51,659 bases of DNA. Origin: a virus. The position numbers and the translations under genes are program-made. Positions 12,807-20,190 of the stretch are shown here, one piece after another. The notes beneath the pieces were generated by a model. That model made no database searches and was not told the origin of the DNA. It worked only from the letters and a program-made list of their open reading frames with translations. The stretch's first letter is position 1. Every line of letters begins with the position of its first letter. The stretch covers positions 1 through 51,659 of the IMG/VR virus record IMGVR_UViG_3300046492_000146; one strand, given 5' to 3'.

Positions 12807-13163
12807 ATGAGCGAGATCCCCGAAGAAGTCATGCAGATCGCCGCTGCGATTGGCCACGCCGAATATCTTCGGTCCTTGCCGTTCGAGGCTAGGGCTCTGC
12901 TGACAGAGAGCATTGCTGCAGCGCTTATGGAAGGTCGCGCCGAACTACGCAGGCTGCGAGAAGAGAACCACAGCCTTCGCCCCCTTCTCTATTTCGCCGA
13001 CAGCTACGTCATCGACGCCATTGTGGAGGCTAAGTCGAGAGCGGAAATGAACGCTCCGTTTCCTCTTCGAGCTAGTCGTTACGAGACGGCCCTCGCTGGG
13101 GTTACGAAGCTTCACGATGATATAACCGCCGCCCTTTCAGCAACTGAGAGGAAAAAGCCATGA
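12807..13163 (+). CDS. hypothetical protein with IPEEVMQ N-terminus (118 aa)
   Basis: Start taken at MSEIPEEVMQIAAAIGHAEY; an ATG four codons upstream (12795) is possible. Residues 40-60 (ALMEGRAELRRLREENHSL) look like a short coiled coil. The N-terminus resembles the product of 8151-8405. Function unknown. Confidence 0.65.
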   Translation: MSEIPEEVMQIAAAIGHAEYLRSLPFEARALLTESIAAALMEGRAELRRLREENHSLRPLLYFADSYVIDAIVEAKSRAEMNAPFPLRASRYETALAGVTKLHDDITAALSATERKKP

Positions 13164-13450
13164 ACACCACCCTGATCAAAATCGCGGCCGCTGATATCGA
13201 GAAGAACCAGAAGGCTTTGGAATGGCTCGACAAGTACGGCGGCGGCTTGTTTGACCGTGACAGCGGCAGCTTCAAGATCGCCTTTACCCTCTATTCAGCT
13301 TCTGCGTGCCCCGGCGCGACGGAAGCAACGGAGATGCTTTCATCCTACGCCGCTTCGATGATCGAAGACATCATGAAAACGACGGAGAAGGGCTGCGCCA
13401 ACACGATTGAGATCAGGCGCGAGCAAATCAAGCTGGAGATAGGCGAATGA
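13160..13450 (+). CDS. hypothetical protein (96 aa)
   Basis: MNTTLIKIAAADIEKNQKALEW...GGLFDRDSGSFKIAFTLYSASACPGATEATEMLSSYAASMIEDIMK. Alpha/beta, no recognised family. Coupled by 4-base overlaps. Confidence 0.6.
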   Translation: MNTTLIKIAAADIEKNQKALEWLDKYGGGLFDRDSGSFKIAFTLYSASACPGATEATEMLSSYAASMIEDIMKTTEKGCANTIEIRREQIKLEIGE

Positions 13451-13665
13451 CCGACATTCAGGGCCGCCTAGCTGAGATCAATAAGCGTGTTTCTCCTATC
13501 TTCGAAGAGCACGTCCGCCTTACCGACGCTGTCAACAAGGCGATCACCCTCATTTTCGCCATGGCCGCCATCGGCATACTCACCGTCATCGCTATCGCGC
13601 CGACTGAGCAGAGCCTCAAGGAACGCGCGCTCATCAATCAGGAGAGCAGCTATGTCGCCCACTGA
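13447..13665 (+). CDS. small single-pass membrane protein (72 aa)
   Basis: The helical N-terminus QGRLAEINKRVSPIFEEHVRL precedes one transmembrane segment (AITLIFAMAAIGILTVIAIA, about residues 32-51) and a short tail. It could be an early membrane factor. Overlaps the next gene by 14 bases. Confidence 0.6.
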   Translation: MTDIQGRLAEINKRVSPIFEEHVRLTDAVNKAITLIFAMAAIGILTVIAIAPTEQSLKERALINQESSYVAH

Positions 13666-13867
13666 ATATAGAGCATACGCCGACACAGCGTTCGAAGACG
13701 CTCAGGAGTACCGAGACATGGCGGAGATCGCCACGGACCCGGCAAAGCAGGCTCGTTACCTGAAATGGGCCGACAATCGCGAGAGCGATGGCTGCTTCTA
13801 CCTCGATCGCGCGGTGATGGCAGAAGAACACGATATCCGTATCGCTATGAACCATAAGGCAGCTTGA
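13652..13867 (+). CDS. hypothetical protein (71 aa)
   Basis: Start chosen at MSPTEYRAYADTAFEDAQEY because of the AGGAG site 7 bases upstream; the frame extends much further 5' but those codons overlap the membrane gene. It is helical and acidic, with DPAKQARYLKWADNRESDG. No family known. Confidence 0.65.
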   Translation: MSPTEYRAYADTAFEDAQEYRDMAEIATDPAKQARYLKWADNRESDGCFYLDRAVMAEEHDIRIAMNHKAA

Positions 13868-13868
13868 G

Positions 13869-14726
13869 ATGACCGAGAAAACAGCACTCTGGGACAAGCT
13901 TGGGAAAACCGACCCGGCCCACACGAAGGGCTTCACGCGAGGCGGCGGCTTCAAGGGAACGGCGATCAAGCCGATGTGGTCCTACCGCCGCATGACCGAG
14001 GAGTTCGGCCCTGTAGGGCAAGGATGGGGCATCTATGCGCCTTCCTTCGAGGTTGTCCCTGGCACTGATGGTGAAACCCTCGTCTTCTGCACCGTGTCGA
14101 TCTGGTACGAGAAGCCCGATCAGATTTCTTGGGGCGTCGGCGGCGATAAGGTCGTGGCGAAATTCTCCTCCGGCATGAAGAGCGACGATGAGGCCTTCAA
14201 GAAGGCGTTTACCGACGCAATCACCAACGCCCTGAAGATGATTGGCGTCGGCGCCGACGTTCACATGGGCATGTTCGACGATTCCAAATACGTCAACGCC
14301 GTTGGGCAGGAATTCGCTCAGGAGAAAGAGCAATCCACCAAATCATCCGCACAGCTCAAGCGAGACGGTGCTTGGGAAAAGATCATGGCCGATCTTGAGG
14401 CTGATCTTGTCGATGTGAATAGCGGCGCCGCTCTCGACAACTTGCGCAAGAGCTACCTGGATCAAGCGGAACGTGATGGGTGGACCGCTGCATGGCGCGC
14501 GGCACTCCTCGACAGGCTGGAGGGCTGTGAAGCCGATATCCGGCGCGAAAACCTCTGGACGGAGATGACCAGCATTTCGACGCTCGGCGGCTTGCAAAGC
14601 TTCTGGGAAGAAAACCTGCCGACGATCAAGGGGCTGGGCTCAAAAGCCGCCGCCGACTTCACCAAGAAGAAGGACGAGATGAAGACCACTCTCCTCGCCC
14701 GAACTTCGAACTTGGCTGCAGGGTGA
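13869..14726 (+). CDS. Rad52-like single-strand annealing protein (285 aa)
   Basis: The first 140 residues match the Rad52/Sak-type phage annealing fold as I know it: LWDKLGKTDPAHTKGFTR, GTAIKPMWSYRRMTEEFGPVGQGWGIY, then VSIWYEKPDQI and a FKKAFTDAITNALKMIGVGADVHMGMFDD helix region. The C-terminal 130 residues are variable and charged. It should anneal complementary single strands in phage recombination, with RusA resolving junctions. No single-strand binding protein or exonuclease of the Red type is adjacent. Confidence 0.75.
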   Translation: MTEKTALWDKLGKTDPAHTKGFTRGGGFKGTAIKPMWSYRRMTEEFGPVGQGWGIYAPSFEVVPGTDGETLVFCTVSIWYEKPDQISWGVGGDKVVAKFSSGMKSDDEAFKKAFTDAITNALKMIGVGADVHMGMFDDSKYVNAVGQEFAQEKEQSTKSSAQLKRDGAWEKIMADLEADLVDVNSGAALDNLRKSYLDQAERDGWTAAWRAALLDRLEGCEADIRRENLWTEMTSISTLGGLQSFWEENLPTIKGLGSKAAADFTKKKDEMKTTLLARTSNLAAG

Positions 14727-14730
14727 CGAC

Positions 14731-15150
14731 ATGGCGAAGAAATCGAGCGAATCCCCTCCCATATACTGTGTCCGATACGGCTCAAACCTTGTGGGCGAGA
14801 TGGCCGCCGACCGTGAGCGCATAGCCGAACTCAAGGAAGGCGAGCGCATCCGGGTTGATGTTCGTACCGGCAGAATTCCGAGCAGGCTGCGCTTCTATTG
14901 GGCCTTCCTGCATCAAGTCGTTTCCGCGACCGAGTGTTGCCCCACGGCTGAATCGCTCCACGAGACAATTAAGCTTTGCACCGGCTTCACTACCCCAGTC
15001 CTGGTGAAGAATATGACTGTGATGGTGCCGCGCAGTATTTCGTTCTCCAGCATGAGCGAGGAAGATTTCTCGAAGTTTCTCGACGCAGCCATTAGGTTCA
15101 TCGCTGAGAACTATGGGGTTTCCCCAGAAGATGCGGGGATGGCGGCATGA
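14731..15150 (+). CDS. hypothetical recombination-region protein (139 aa)
   Basis: Contains YCVRYGSNLVGEMAADRERIAELKEGERIRVDVRTGRIPSRLRFYWAFLHQV, then a helix-rich second half. The placement next to the annealing protein and the RxxxxRFYWAFL motif recall DUF1367/NinB-type phage proteins, but the match is not certain. Overlaps the HNH gene by 4 bases. Confidence 0.6.
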   Translation: MAKKSSESPPIYCVRYGSNLVGEMAADRERIAELKEGERIRVDVRTGRIPSRLRFYWAFLHQVVSATECCPTAESLHETIKLCTGFTTPVLVKNMTVMVPRSISFSSMSEEDFSKFLDAAIRFIAENYGVSPEDAGMAA

Positions 15151-15737
15151 GCAGACGTAAGCTCCCTACACTAGAACGCCTGCATTCCATTCTCATTTAC
15201 GACGAGGAGACTGGCAAGCTCTTTTGGAAAAAGAGAGTGGTTGAAGATTTCCATGACGGCTACCACTCCGCATCCGGTTCAATGAATTCCTGGAACGCGA
15301 AAAACGCCGGCCAAGAGGCTTTTACTGCCAAGACTGCTTATGGGTATCGGATCGGAGCGATCGACAAGAAGCTTTATCTAGCCCACCGGGTAATCTGGAA
15401 AATGGCCTATGGGACAGAACCTGAGACCTTGGATCATATAAGCGGAGATCCTGAGTTCAACCGCCTCGATAATCTTCGCGAGGTGACTCACCAAGAGAAC
15501 GCGCAAAACATGCGCCTTAATACAAGAAGTTCGACGGGCGTTTCTGGCGTTGGCTGGCATAAGCAGGCAGGTAAATGGCGCGCTTACATCACTGTAGATC
15601 GAAAACAATTACCATTGGGGCTGTTCTCGACCATGGAAGAGGCTGTCGTTGTGCGCAAGGCAGCGGAAGCTTCTTTTGGGTTTCATGAAAATCATGGGCG
15701 CCCTTCTCAAGAACTGACGAAGGAGAAGGCAGCATGA
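15147..15737 (+). CDS. HNH endonuclease with AP2-like domain (196 aa)
   Basis: LAHRVIWKMAYGTEPETLDHISGDPEFNRLDNLREVTHQENAQNM is the HNH_3 core, and GVSGVGWHKQAGKWRAYITVDRKQLPLGLF is the AP2-like DNA-binding sheet. It has the same layout as 6581-7066 but lies in the opposite operon. An unusually long insert (about residues 30-65) precedes the core. Tight overlaps show it has been accommodated into the operon. Confidence 0.9.
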   Translation: MSRRKLPTLERLHSILIYDEETGKLFWKKRVVEDFHDGYHSASGSMNSWNAKNAGQEAFTAKTAYGYRIGAIDKKLYLAHRVIWKMAYGTEPETLDHISGDPEFNRLDNLREVTHQENAQNMRLNTRSSTGVSGVGWHKQAGKWRAYITVDRKQLPLGLFSTMEEAVVVRKAAEASFGFHENHGRPSQELTKEKAA

Positions 15738-15925
15738 CCGACACTCTCCGCAAGCACATGATCCGGTATCCTGCAGCGCGCCCGAGCACAATCCAATATC
15801 TCGTCAAGCGCGAGGAGATGACGGAACGTCTTCGCCAGGAACTCACCAGATCTTACCAGAGGGAAGCGGAAAATAGGATGCAGAAGCGTCGTTGGTCGCT
15901 TCTCGCATGGCTGATGGGGCGGTGA
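15734..15925 (+). CDS. hypothetical protein (63 aa)
   Basis: A basic helical protein (REEMTERLRQELTRSYQREAENRMQKRRWSLLAWLMG). The C-terminus may be amphipathic and touch the membrane. Its stop overlaps the next ATG (TGATG). Confidence 0.6.
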   Translation: MTDTLRKHMIRYPAARPSTIQYLVKREEMTERLRQELTRSYQREAENRMQKRRWSLLAWLMGR

Positions 15926-16338
15926 TGGCAAACAGACGCGAATTCACCAAGCCAGTCTACGCCGAAATCGTACAGCGCGCGATGCACCCGAAGCTAGGGC
16001 TGTGCTGCGAGGGATGCGGTCTCGTCCTCGGCAAAAAGCCGTATCACGTAGACCACACCATTGCCGACGCTCTGCAGATCGACAAGAGCCGCAAGCTGAC
16101 GGCAGACGACGGAAAGCTCCTTGGCGTCGAGTGCTGCCATAAGCCAAAATCGGTAGTGGACGTCGGCGTCATTGCCAAGGCGAAGCGCGTCGAGGCGAAC
16201 TATCACGGGTTTGCCGCTCCCAAGAAGAAGATCAGATCCGCCGGCTTCCCGGTATCGCAGAAATCCGCGGCTCGGCAGACGAAGATCCCGCTTCCGCCGA
16301 GGGCGCTGTTCAAGCCGGCAGATGAGAGGAATGCTTGA
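15925..16338 (+). CDS. HNH endonuclease (137 aa)
   Basis: Start chosen at MANRREFTKPVYAEIVQRAM, whose ATG overlaps the upstream stop. The zinc/HNH signature is CCEGCGLVLGKKPYHVDHTIADAL, then LLGVECCHKPKSVVDVGVIAKAKR. This type often substitutes for Holliday junction or VSR-like activities in phage operons. Its last base is the first base of the TnpB ATG. Confidence 0.8.
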   Translation: MANRREFTKPVYAEIVQRAMHPKLGLCCEGCGLVLGKKPYHVDHTIADALQIDKSRKLTADDGKLLGVECCHKPKSVVDVGVIAKAKRVEANYHGFAAPKKKIRSAGFPVSQKSAARQTKIPLPPRALFKPADERNA

Positions 16339-17537
16339 TGAAAATCTACCGCAGTTACAAATGTAAGATGGCTCCCGATCCGGCTCAGTCCGAAACGTTC
16401 TCACGTAATGTCGGAGTCTGCAGATTGGTTTACAATCTAGCGCTTGAGCAGCGTCGGGACCATCATCGGCAATTCCGAGCCTATAAGGGCGTCGGCATCT
16501 CTTTCCTCTCACAGAGCCGAGAACTGACACAGTTGCGTGCAGAATTCGACTGGATGCGGGAAGCGATCCATTGCTGTCAGCAACAGGCTTTGCGCGACCT
16601 TGACCGGGCGTTTCAGAATTTCTTCAAAGGTCTAGCGGCATATCCAACGCCTCGCAAAAAGGGGATCAACGATAGCATCTGTTTCCAAGGGCGGGACATA
16701 GCTATCCGCCGACTTAATAAGTCGTGGGGGACTGTGCGTCTCCCAAAGGTCGGTGATGTGCGGTTCCGGTGGACGCGTGACATTGTCGGCTCCATCCGGA
16801 ATGCAACGGTCTGCCTTGACCCTCTCGGGTGGCACATCAGCTTCTCGTCGGAAGTTGAGATTGCTACAGTTGAGAGCACGCTTCCAGCCGTCGGCATTGA
16901 CAGAGGCGTTGTTAAAGCCCTGGCATATTCCGACGGCACGTTCGGCACATTCCCCACGGAACGCCTGAAACATATAGACCGTATCGCCCGCAAGCACGCC
17001 CGCGCGCTATCTCTTAAGAAGATCGGGTCGCGCCGTCGAACCGCAGCGAAACGACGACTTGCTGCCATCAAGGCTAAGGCGGCTCGGGTGCGGAAGCACT
17101 TCAATCATGTAGAGACAGCGCGGTTGGCCAGATCCTTCGGCATTGTCTGCATAGAAGAGTTGAAGACGAAAAACCTGACCGGCTCGGCCAAGGGGACAAT
17201 TGCTGACCCCGGCGTCAAAGTGCGGCAGAAGGCTGGACTGAACCGCGCGATCCTCGAAATCGGGTGGTATCAGTTTGAGCAGTTCCTCACTTACAAGGTG
17301 AATTCCGCCGGAGGAGAGGTCAGGAAAGTTAACCCTGCATATACCAGCGCCACATGCTCTTGCTGTGGCGTCATCGAGAAAACCAACCGCAAGAGCCAAG
17401 CGGTTTACGAATGCGCGGACTGCGGGTCGGTGATTAACGCCGACACCAATGCAGCGATCAACATTCTACAGGCCGGAACGCGGCCATCGTGGAATCGGGT
17501 AGCCGATCCGCGTCAATCTCAACTGGAGGCGGCATGA
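16338..17537 (+). CDS. tnpB: TnpB-family RNA-guided nuclease (IS200/IS605 OrfB), operon-embedded
   Basis: 399 residues starting at ATG (TGATG overlap with the HNH stop). The N-terminal OrfB_IS605 helix-turn-helix is MKIYRSYKCKMAPDPAQSETFSRNVGVCRLVYNLALEQR. The RuvC catalytic residues are all present: Asp188 (VGIDRGV), Glu273 (CIEELKTKNL) and Asp369 (NADTNAAINIL). The zinc finger CSCCG (340-344) and CADCG (359-363) is intact. No TnpA gene lies beside it. Neighbours overlap on both sides (1 and 4 bases), leaving no room for ordinary transposon ends outside the frame. The protein family is a guide-RNA nuclease whose RNA normally arises from its 3' end. Domestication is inference. Confidence 0.9.
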   Translation: MKIYRSYKCKMAPDPAQSETFSRNVGVCRLVYNLALEQRRDHHRQFRAYKGVGISFLSQSRELTQLRAEFDWMREAIHCCQQQALRDLDRAFQNFFKGLAAYPTPRKKGINDSICFQGRDIAIRRLNKSWGTVRLPKVGDVRFRWTRDIVGSIRNATVCLDPLGWHISFSSEVEIATVESTLPAVGIDRGVVKALAYSDGTFGTFPTERLKHIDRIARKHARALSLKKIGSRRRTAAKRRLAAIKAKAARVRKHFNHVETARLARSFGIVCIEELKTKNLTGSAKGTIADPGVKVRQKAGLNRAILEIGWYQFEQFLTYKVNSAGGEVRKVNPAYTSATCSCCGVIEKTNRKSQAVYECADCGSVINADTNAAINILQAGTRPSWNRVADPRQSQLEAA

Positions 17538-18268
17538 TCATGTCAGTCAGTCAGGAAATCCCGGCCACCCACGGCAGGGAAGACGTTAAAGAGACGGAAT
17601 TGCCGGCTGTGAAGGTGAAGGCGCTGCAATGGCGCAAGTATGGCAACCAGCATGGTACGGGATGGCAGGGCATAGGAGCAATCGGATACCTACAGTATAT
17701 CGTTGATCGCGGCCCAGATGGCGAAGAAGGATGGTTTTGGGGAGACAGAGGCTTCGATACAGAAGATCAGGCCAAAGCCGCCGCACAAGCCGATTACGAG
17801 CAGTGCATCCTTTCCGCCCTCACCCTCAAGGACGATCCCGGCAACGGAGGGGATGGAGAAGCCGAGCGCACATGGTCCGAGCCGCCCCTGACATGCCCGC
17901 ATATCGATAGGGCTGTAGCTAGCGGCACTCTTCCCGATGACGTTATCTCCGAACTGGATGAAATCCGCGATATCAACTCGCAGCTTCGATACGGGACATG
18001 GTATCTCAGAGCCGAATTGGACGCGAAAGAAACGGAAGCCCTTGGATATCTCAGGGCGGTCGGCACGCTTCAGGACAGGTTAGCGGAGACCCGAGCTACT
18101 GCGCTTGAGGAGGCTGCTAACCTGATCCAAGCCACTGCGGACGAGCATTCGACGAAAGGCCGAGATCTGCGAGGCGGCTATAGCGACCGGCGGTTCTATG
18201 CGGTCATGGGCGCCAGGCTTAACGAGAGTGCCGCCGCCATCCGCGCGCTTATCCCAAGGGAGGGGTAG
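17534..18268 (+). CDS. hypothetical protein (244 aa)
   Basis: Start chosen at the ATG overlapping the TnpB stop (ATGA); MSVSQEIPATHG two codons later is an alternative. The N-terminal part (VKALQWRKYG, GAIGYLQYIVDRGPDGEEGWFWG, FDTEDQAKAAAQADYEQCIL) is a modular domain frequent in rhizobial phage proteins. The second half is helical (ATALEEAANLIQATADEHS). A TnpB guide RNA, if made, would overlap the 5' part of this gene. Confidence 0.65.
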   Translation: MIMSVSQEIPATHGREDVKETELPAVKVKALQWRKYGNQHGTGWQGIGAIGYLQYIVDRGPDGEEGWFWGDRGFDTEDQAKAAAQADYEQCILSALTLKDDPGNGGDGEAERTWSEPPLTCPHIDRAVASGTLPDDVISELDEIRDINSQLRYGTWYLRAELDAKETEALGYLRAVGTLQDRLAETRATALEEAANLIQATADEHSTKGRDLRGGYSDRRFYAVMGARLNESAAAIRALIPREG

Positions 18269-18271
18269 GAG

Positions 18272-18472
18272 ATGACGACCCTTCCATATTTGTATCGCTG
18301 GGATCGCCAAGGCCGCAAAGGCCAGCCGTGCGAATGCCTCATCCGCGCCAAGGCCATGAATAGCTGTCTCGTCCGCTTTGCCGACGGCTACACGATGGTG
18401 ACCAGTCGGAATGCGTTGCGGCGCGCGCCTGTAGACGCAGCCTGTGGACAACCGGTGGATAAACCACGATGA
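18272..18472 (+). CDS. hypothetical protein (66 aa)
   Basis: MTTLPYLYRWDRQGRKGQPCECLIRAKAMNSCLVRFADGYTMVTSRNALRR. It is short, basic and Cys-containing, an SH3-like beta pattern common in phages. Its last codons contain two DnaA-box-like sequences. Overlaps the excisionase-like gene by 4 bases. Confidence 0.65.
   Translation: MTTLPYLYRWDRQGRKGQPCECLIRAKAMNSCLVRFADGYTMVTSRNALRRAPVDAACGQPVDKPR
18443..18462 (-). promoter_or_regulatory. tandem DnaA-box-like sites
   Basis: Read on the minus strand, TTATCCACC (18454-18462) and TTGTCCACA (18443-18451) each differ from the DnaA box TTATCCACA by one base. They share orientation and are 11 bases apart, one helical turn. They lie at the end of a gene and just before the excisionase-like ATG. 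Confidence 0.5.
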
Positions 18473-18843
18473 CGATTCTCGATGAAGCAATCTCGCCAGC
18501 CGTCGCCGTTGCCAAGCTTCAAGCGGCCGGCATACAAATCTCGGAACGGACCTTGCGGGAGCGGGCGCGGGCCCTTGGCGCTTGCCGTGTGCTCGGTAAG
18601 GCGATGTTCCTTCTTCCTTCCGATATCGACATCATCATCAATGCTGCCCGACTGGAGCCGAGACAATGCCCAACCTCTACAAAAGGGACGGAAGCGACGT
18701 CTGGCAGTATGACTTCACTGTGGACGGAGAACGATACAGATGCTCTTCTAAGACGCGTGACAAGCGGCTCGCGGAAGACATCGCGATCAAACACGAAGAC
18801 AGGGTCCGTCGTGCTGCTGTCCACGGCGAAGAAGCGGTCCTAA
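18469..18843 (+). CDS. excisionase-like helix-turn-helix protein overlapping the integrase
   Basis: The first 60 residues read as a MerR/AlpA-like recognition domain: SPAVAVAKLQAAGIQISERTLRERARALGACRVLGKAMFLLPSDIDII. This is the form of small recombination directionality factors placed upstream of int. The frame continues for 178 bases into the integrase gene in another frame (Ser/Thr/Lys-rich tail), which is unusually long. The N-terminal domain is convincing; the tail may not be functional. Confidence 0.65.
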   Translation: MTILDEAISPAVAVAKLQAAGIQISERTLRERARALGACRVLGKAMFLLPSDIDIIINAARLEPRQCPTSTKGTEATSGSMTSLWTENDTDALLRRVTSGSRKTSRSNTKTGSVVLLSTAKKRS

Positions 18844-19631
18844 CCTTTCCCGAAGCTGTCGCGGAATATCTGAACGACGGCAAGGACGGCAGATTCCTCG
18901 CGGAACTCATCAAATATTTCCGCAAATGGAAAATGAAGGACATCACCGGGCCCGAGATCCGCAAGGCCGCCAAGATCATCTACCCAGATGCTTCGCCTGC
19001 GACATGGAACCGCCAGGTTATCACGCCGACGCGTGCTGTGATCAACCATGTTGCCGAGGCAAAGCGGTGGCCGAAGATATCGGTCAAGCGGTTCAAGGAA
19101 GAACGGAAATCGCGGCCGGCCGGCGACAAGGTGTGGCTGGAGACATTCTGCAAGACCGCGAAGAAGCTGGATATGCCCGAAACGGCCGCTATTGCCCGCT
19201 TCATGTTCGAGACAGCCACGCGCGTTTCCGAGGCTTGCCGCATGACATGGGATGACGTCAGCCTTCAGGAGCGTGTGGCCTATCTGGAGAAGACCAAGAC
19301 CGTCCCGCGCAAAGTGTTCCTGACACGCGCCATGGTCGTCGACCTCGCCAACATCCGCAGCCTGTATCCCGTCCTCGTCTTCGGAGCCGCCAACCGATCG
19401 ACGGTCAAGAAGCGCTTCGACAAGGTCATCACGGCCGCCGGCATGAAGCGGCTGACCAGCCACGAAATCGGCAGGCATGGCTTCGCTACGGAGATGATCG
19501 TCCGCAATGGCGTCGACATCGCGACGACGGCGGATCACGGCGGTTGGAAGTCACGCCGGCTGCTGATGGAAAGCTATGTGGAGGGGGATGCGGATCGGGA
19601 AGTTATCGACCGCGTTTTTGGCAAGAAATGA
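18666..19631 (+). CDS. int: tyrosine recombinase integrase (321 aa)
   Basis: The N-terminal arm-binding region (LYKRDGSDVWQYDFTVDGERYRCSSKTRDKRLAED) is typical of phage integrases that use an SH3-like/beta-sheet arm domain. The core-binding helices follow. Catalytic residues: Arg186 (ATRVSEACRMTW), Lys-rich beta hairpin YLEKTKTVPRKVFL, His266/Arg270 (SHEIGRHGFAT), His291 (ADHGGWKS) and nucleophile Tyr304 (LLMESYV). It should recombine the attP carrying a tRNA-Ser half located about 100 bases downstream. Confidence 0.93.
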   Translation: MPNLYKRDGSDVWQYDFTVDGERYRCSSKTRDKRLAEDIAIKHEDRVRRAAVHGEEAVLTFPEAVAEYLNDGKDGRFLAELIKYFRKWKMKDITGPEIRKAAKIIYPDASPATWNRQVITPTRAVINHVAEAKRWPKISVKRFKEERKSRPAGDKVWLETFCKTAKKLDMPETAAIARFMFETATRVSEACRMTWDDVSLQERVAYLEKTKTVPRKVFLTRAMVVDLANIRSLYPVLVFGAANRSTVKKRFDKVITAAGMKRLTSHEIGRHGFATEMIVRNGVDIATTADHGGWKSRRLLMESYVEGDADREVIDRVFGKK

Positions 19632-19733
19632 GACCGTTTGACACGCTGGAGTCACAGTCTGGTGCCGAAAAGATTTACATTGACAGGAAAAACGAGTATT
19701 ATCAAATGGTTGATGTGGTTCCGGAAGAACTTA

Positions 19734-19781
19734 TATACTCCCTTAGCAGGGGAGCGCCTTCGACCACTCGGCCACCTCTCC
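19734..19781 (-). other. attP: attP core: 5' half of tRNA-Ser(GCU)
   Basis: On the minus strand, 48 bases read as a tRNA-Ser from G1: acceptor strand GGAGAGG, U8, D arm (GCCGAGTGGTCGAAGGC) and a complete anticodon arm CTCCC-CTGCTAA-GGGAG, with anticodon GCT at 19745-19747, then TATA. After this the sequence diverges: no variable arm, T arm or 3' acceptor strand is present. It is therefore a half gene matching the host tRNA up to and just beyond the anticodon stem. That is a known class of integration site, at the anticodon arm. Confidence 0.88.
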
Positions 19782-19790
19782 GGTGCGGCC

Positions 19791-19819
19791 CTGATAGGCG
19801 GAATCACCTTGGTGATCAA
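19791..19819 (-). promoter_or_regulatory. phage-borne promoter for the reconstituted tRNA-Ser
   Basis: On the minus strand TTGATC (-35, 19814-19819), 17-base spacer, TATCAG (-10, 19791-19796). The predicted start near 19784 is about 3 bases before G1 of the tRNA. The -35 and spacer overlap an inverted repeat ATCACC/GGTGAT. Confidence 0.65.
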
Positions 19820-19942
19820 GAGGTTTTTCGATCTTTTCGACAAAATGGCGTTTCCGCTATCTTGCAGGTTCACGCGGCTGAAAACGGAACGTCGCGGGAA
19901 CACGTTGTCACAAACGGCACAAATTTGGCACAGCAGGTTCTA

Positions 19943-20176
19943 ATGATGTTCTGCAAGACAAGGATTGTCCACTTCGTAGGCTTTCGTGGTGAGGAGTACT
20001 GGTCAGCCGTCAAGACGTTCGGCCAACCGCATTACATTCATCGGGGATGGGATCTGCGGGCTCAGCGTGAAATTGCTGATGGCGATCTTGTGGTGTTCGC
20101 CTTCGGGCCGAGCGATCAGGAGCCGCGCGTCAAGAGCTATGACGACATTCGAGAGACGGTCTATAAGGAGCACTGA
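19943..20176 (+). CDS. hypothetical protein (77 aa)
   Basis: Start chosen at MMFCKTRIVHFVGFRGEEYW; the frame is open through the attP region but those codons cover the tRNA half and are not coding. The product has FGQPHYIHRGWDLRAQREIADGDLVVFAFGPSDQEPRVKSYDDI, a pattern often seen in small proteins near phage integrases. No function known. Confidence 0.65.
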   Translation: MMFCKTRIVHFVGFRGEEYWSAVKTFGQPHYIHRGWDLRAQREIADGDLVVFAFGPSDQEPRVKSYDDIRETVYKEH

Positions 20177-20190
20177 GGATGGAGAAACCA

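Larger units (their letters stand above)
19632..19942. other. non-coding attP region
   Basis: A 311-base gap between int and the next gene. It contains the tRNA-Ser 5' half, its promoter and likely arm-binding sites. Short repeats are visible: ATCACC TT GGTGAT as an inverted repeat (19803-19816), and GGCACA twice near 19915-19935. Long open frames here are not real genes. Confidence 0.7.

Noticed and set aside
16335-16339. TTGAT at the TnpB start, the motif recognised by one well-known TnpB
   Set aside because: Five bases formed by the overlapping stop and start codons. Without visible transposon ends it is probably chance.
18840-19538. Minus-strand frame of 232 codons
   Set aside because: Antisense to the integrase, which has all catalytic residues.
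19544-19942. Upstream extension of the 77-aa gene through attP
   Set aside because: The extension covers the tRNA half and its promoter in a non-coding region; the ATG at 19943 is a sufficient start.
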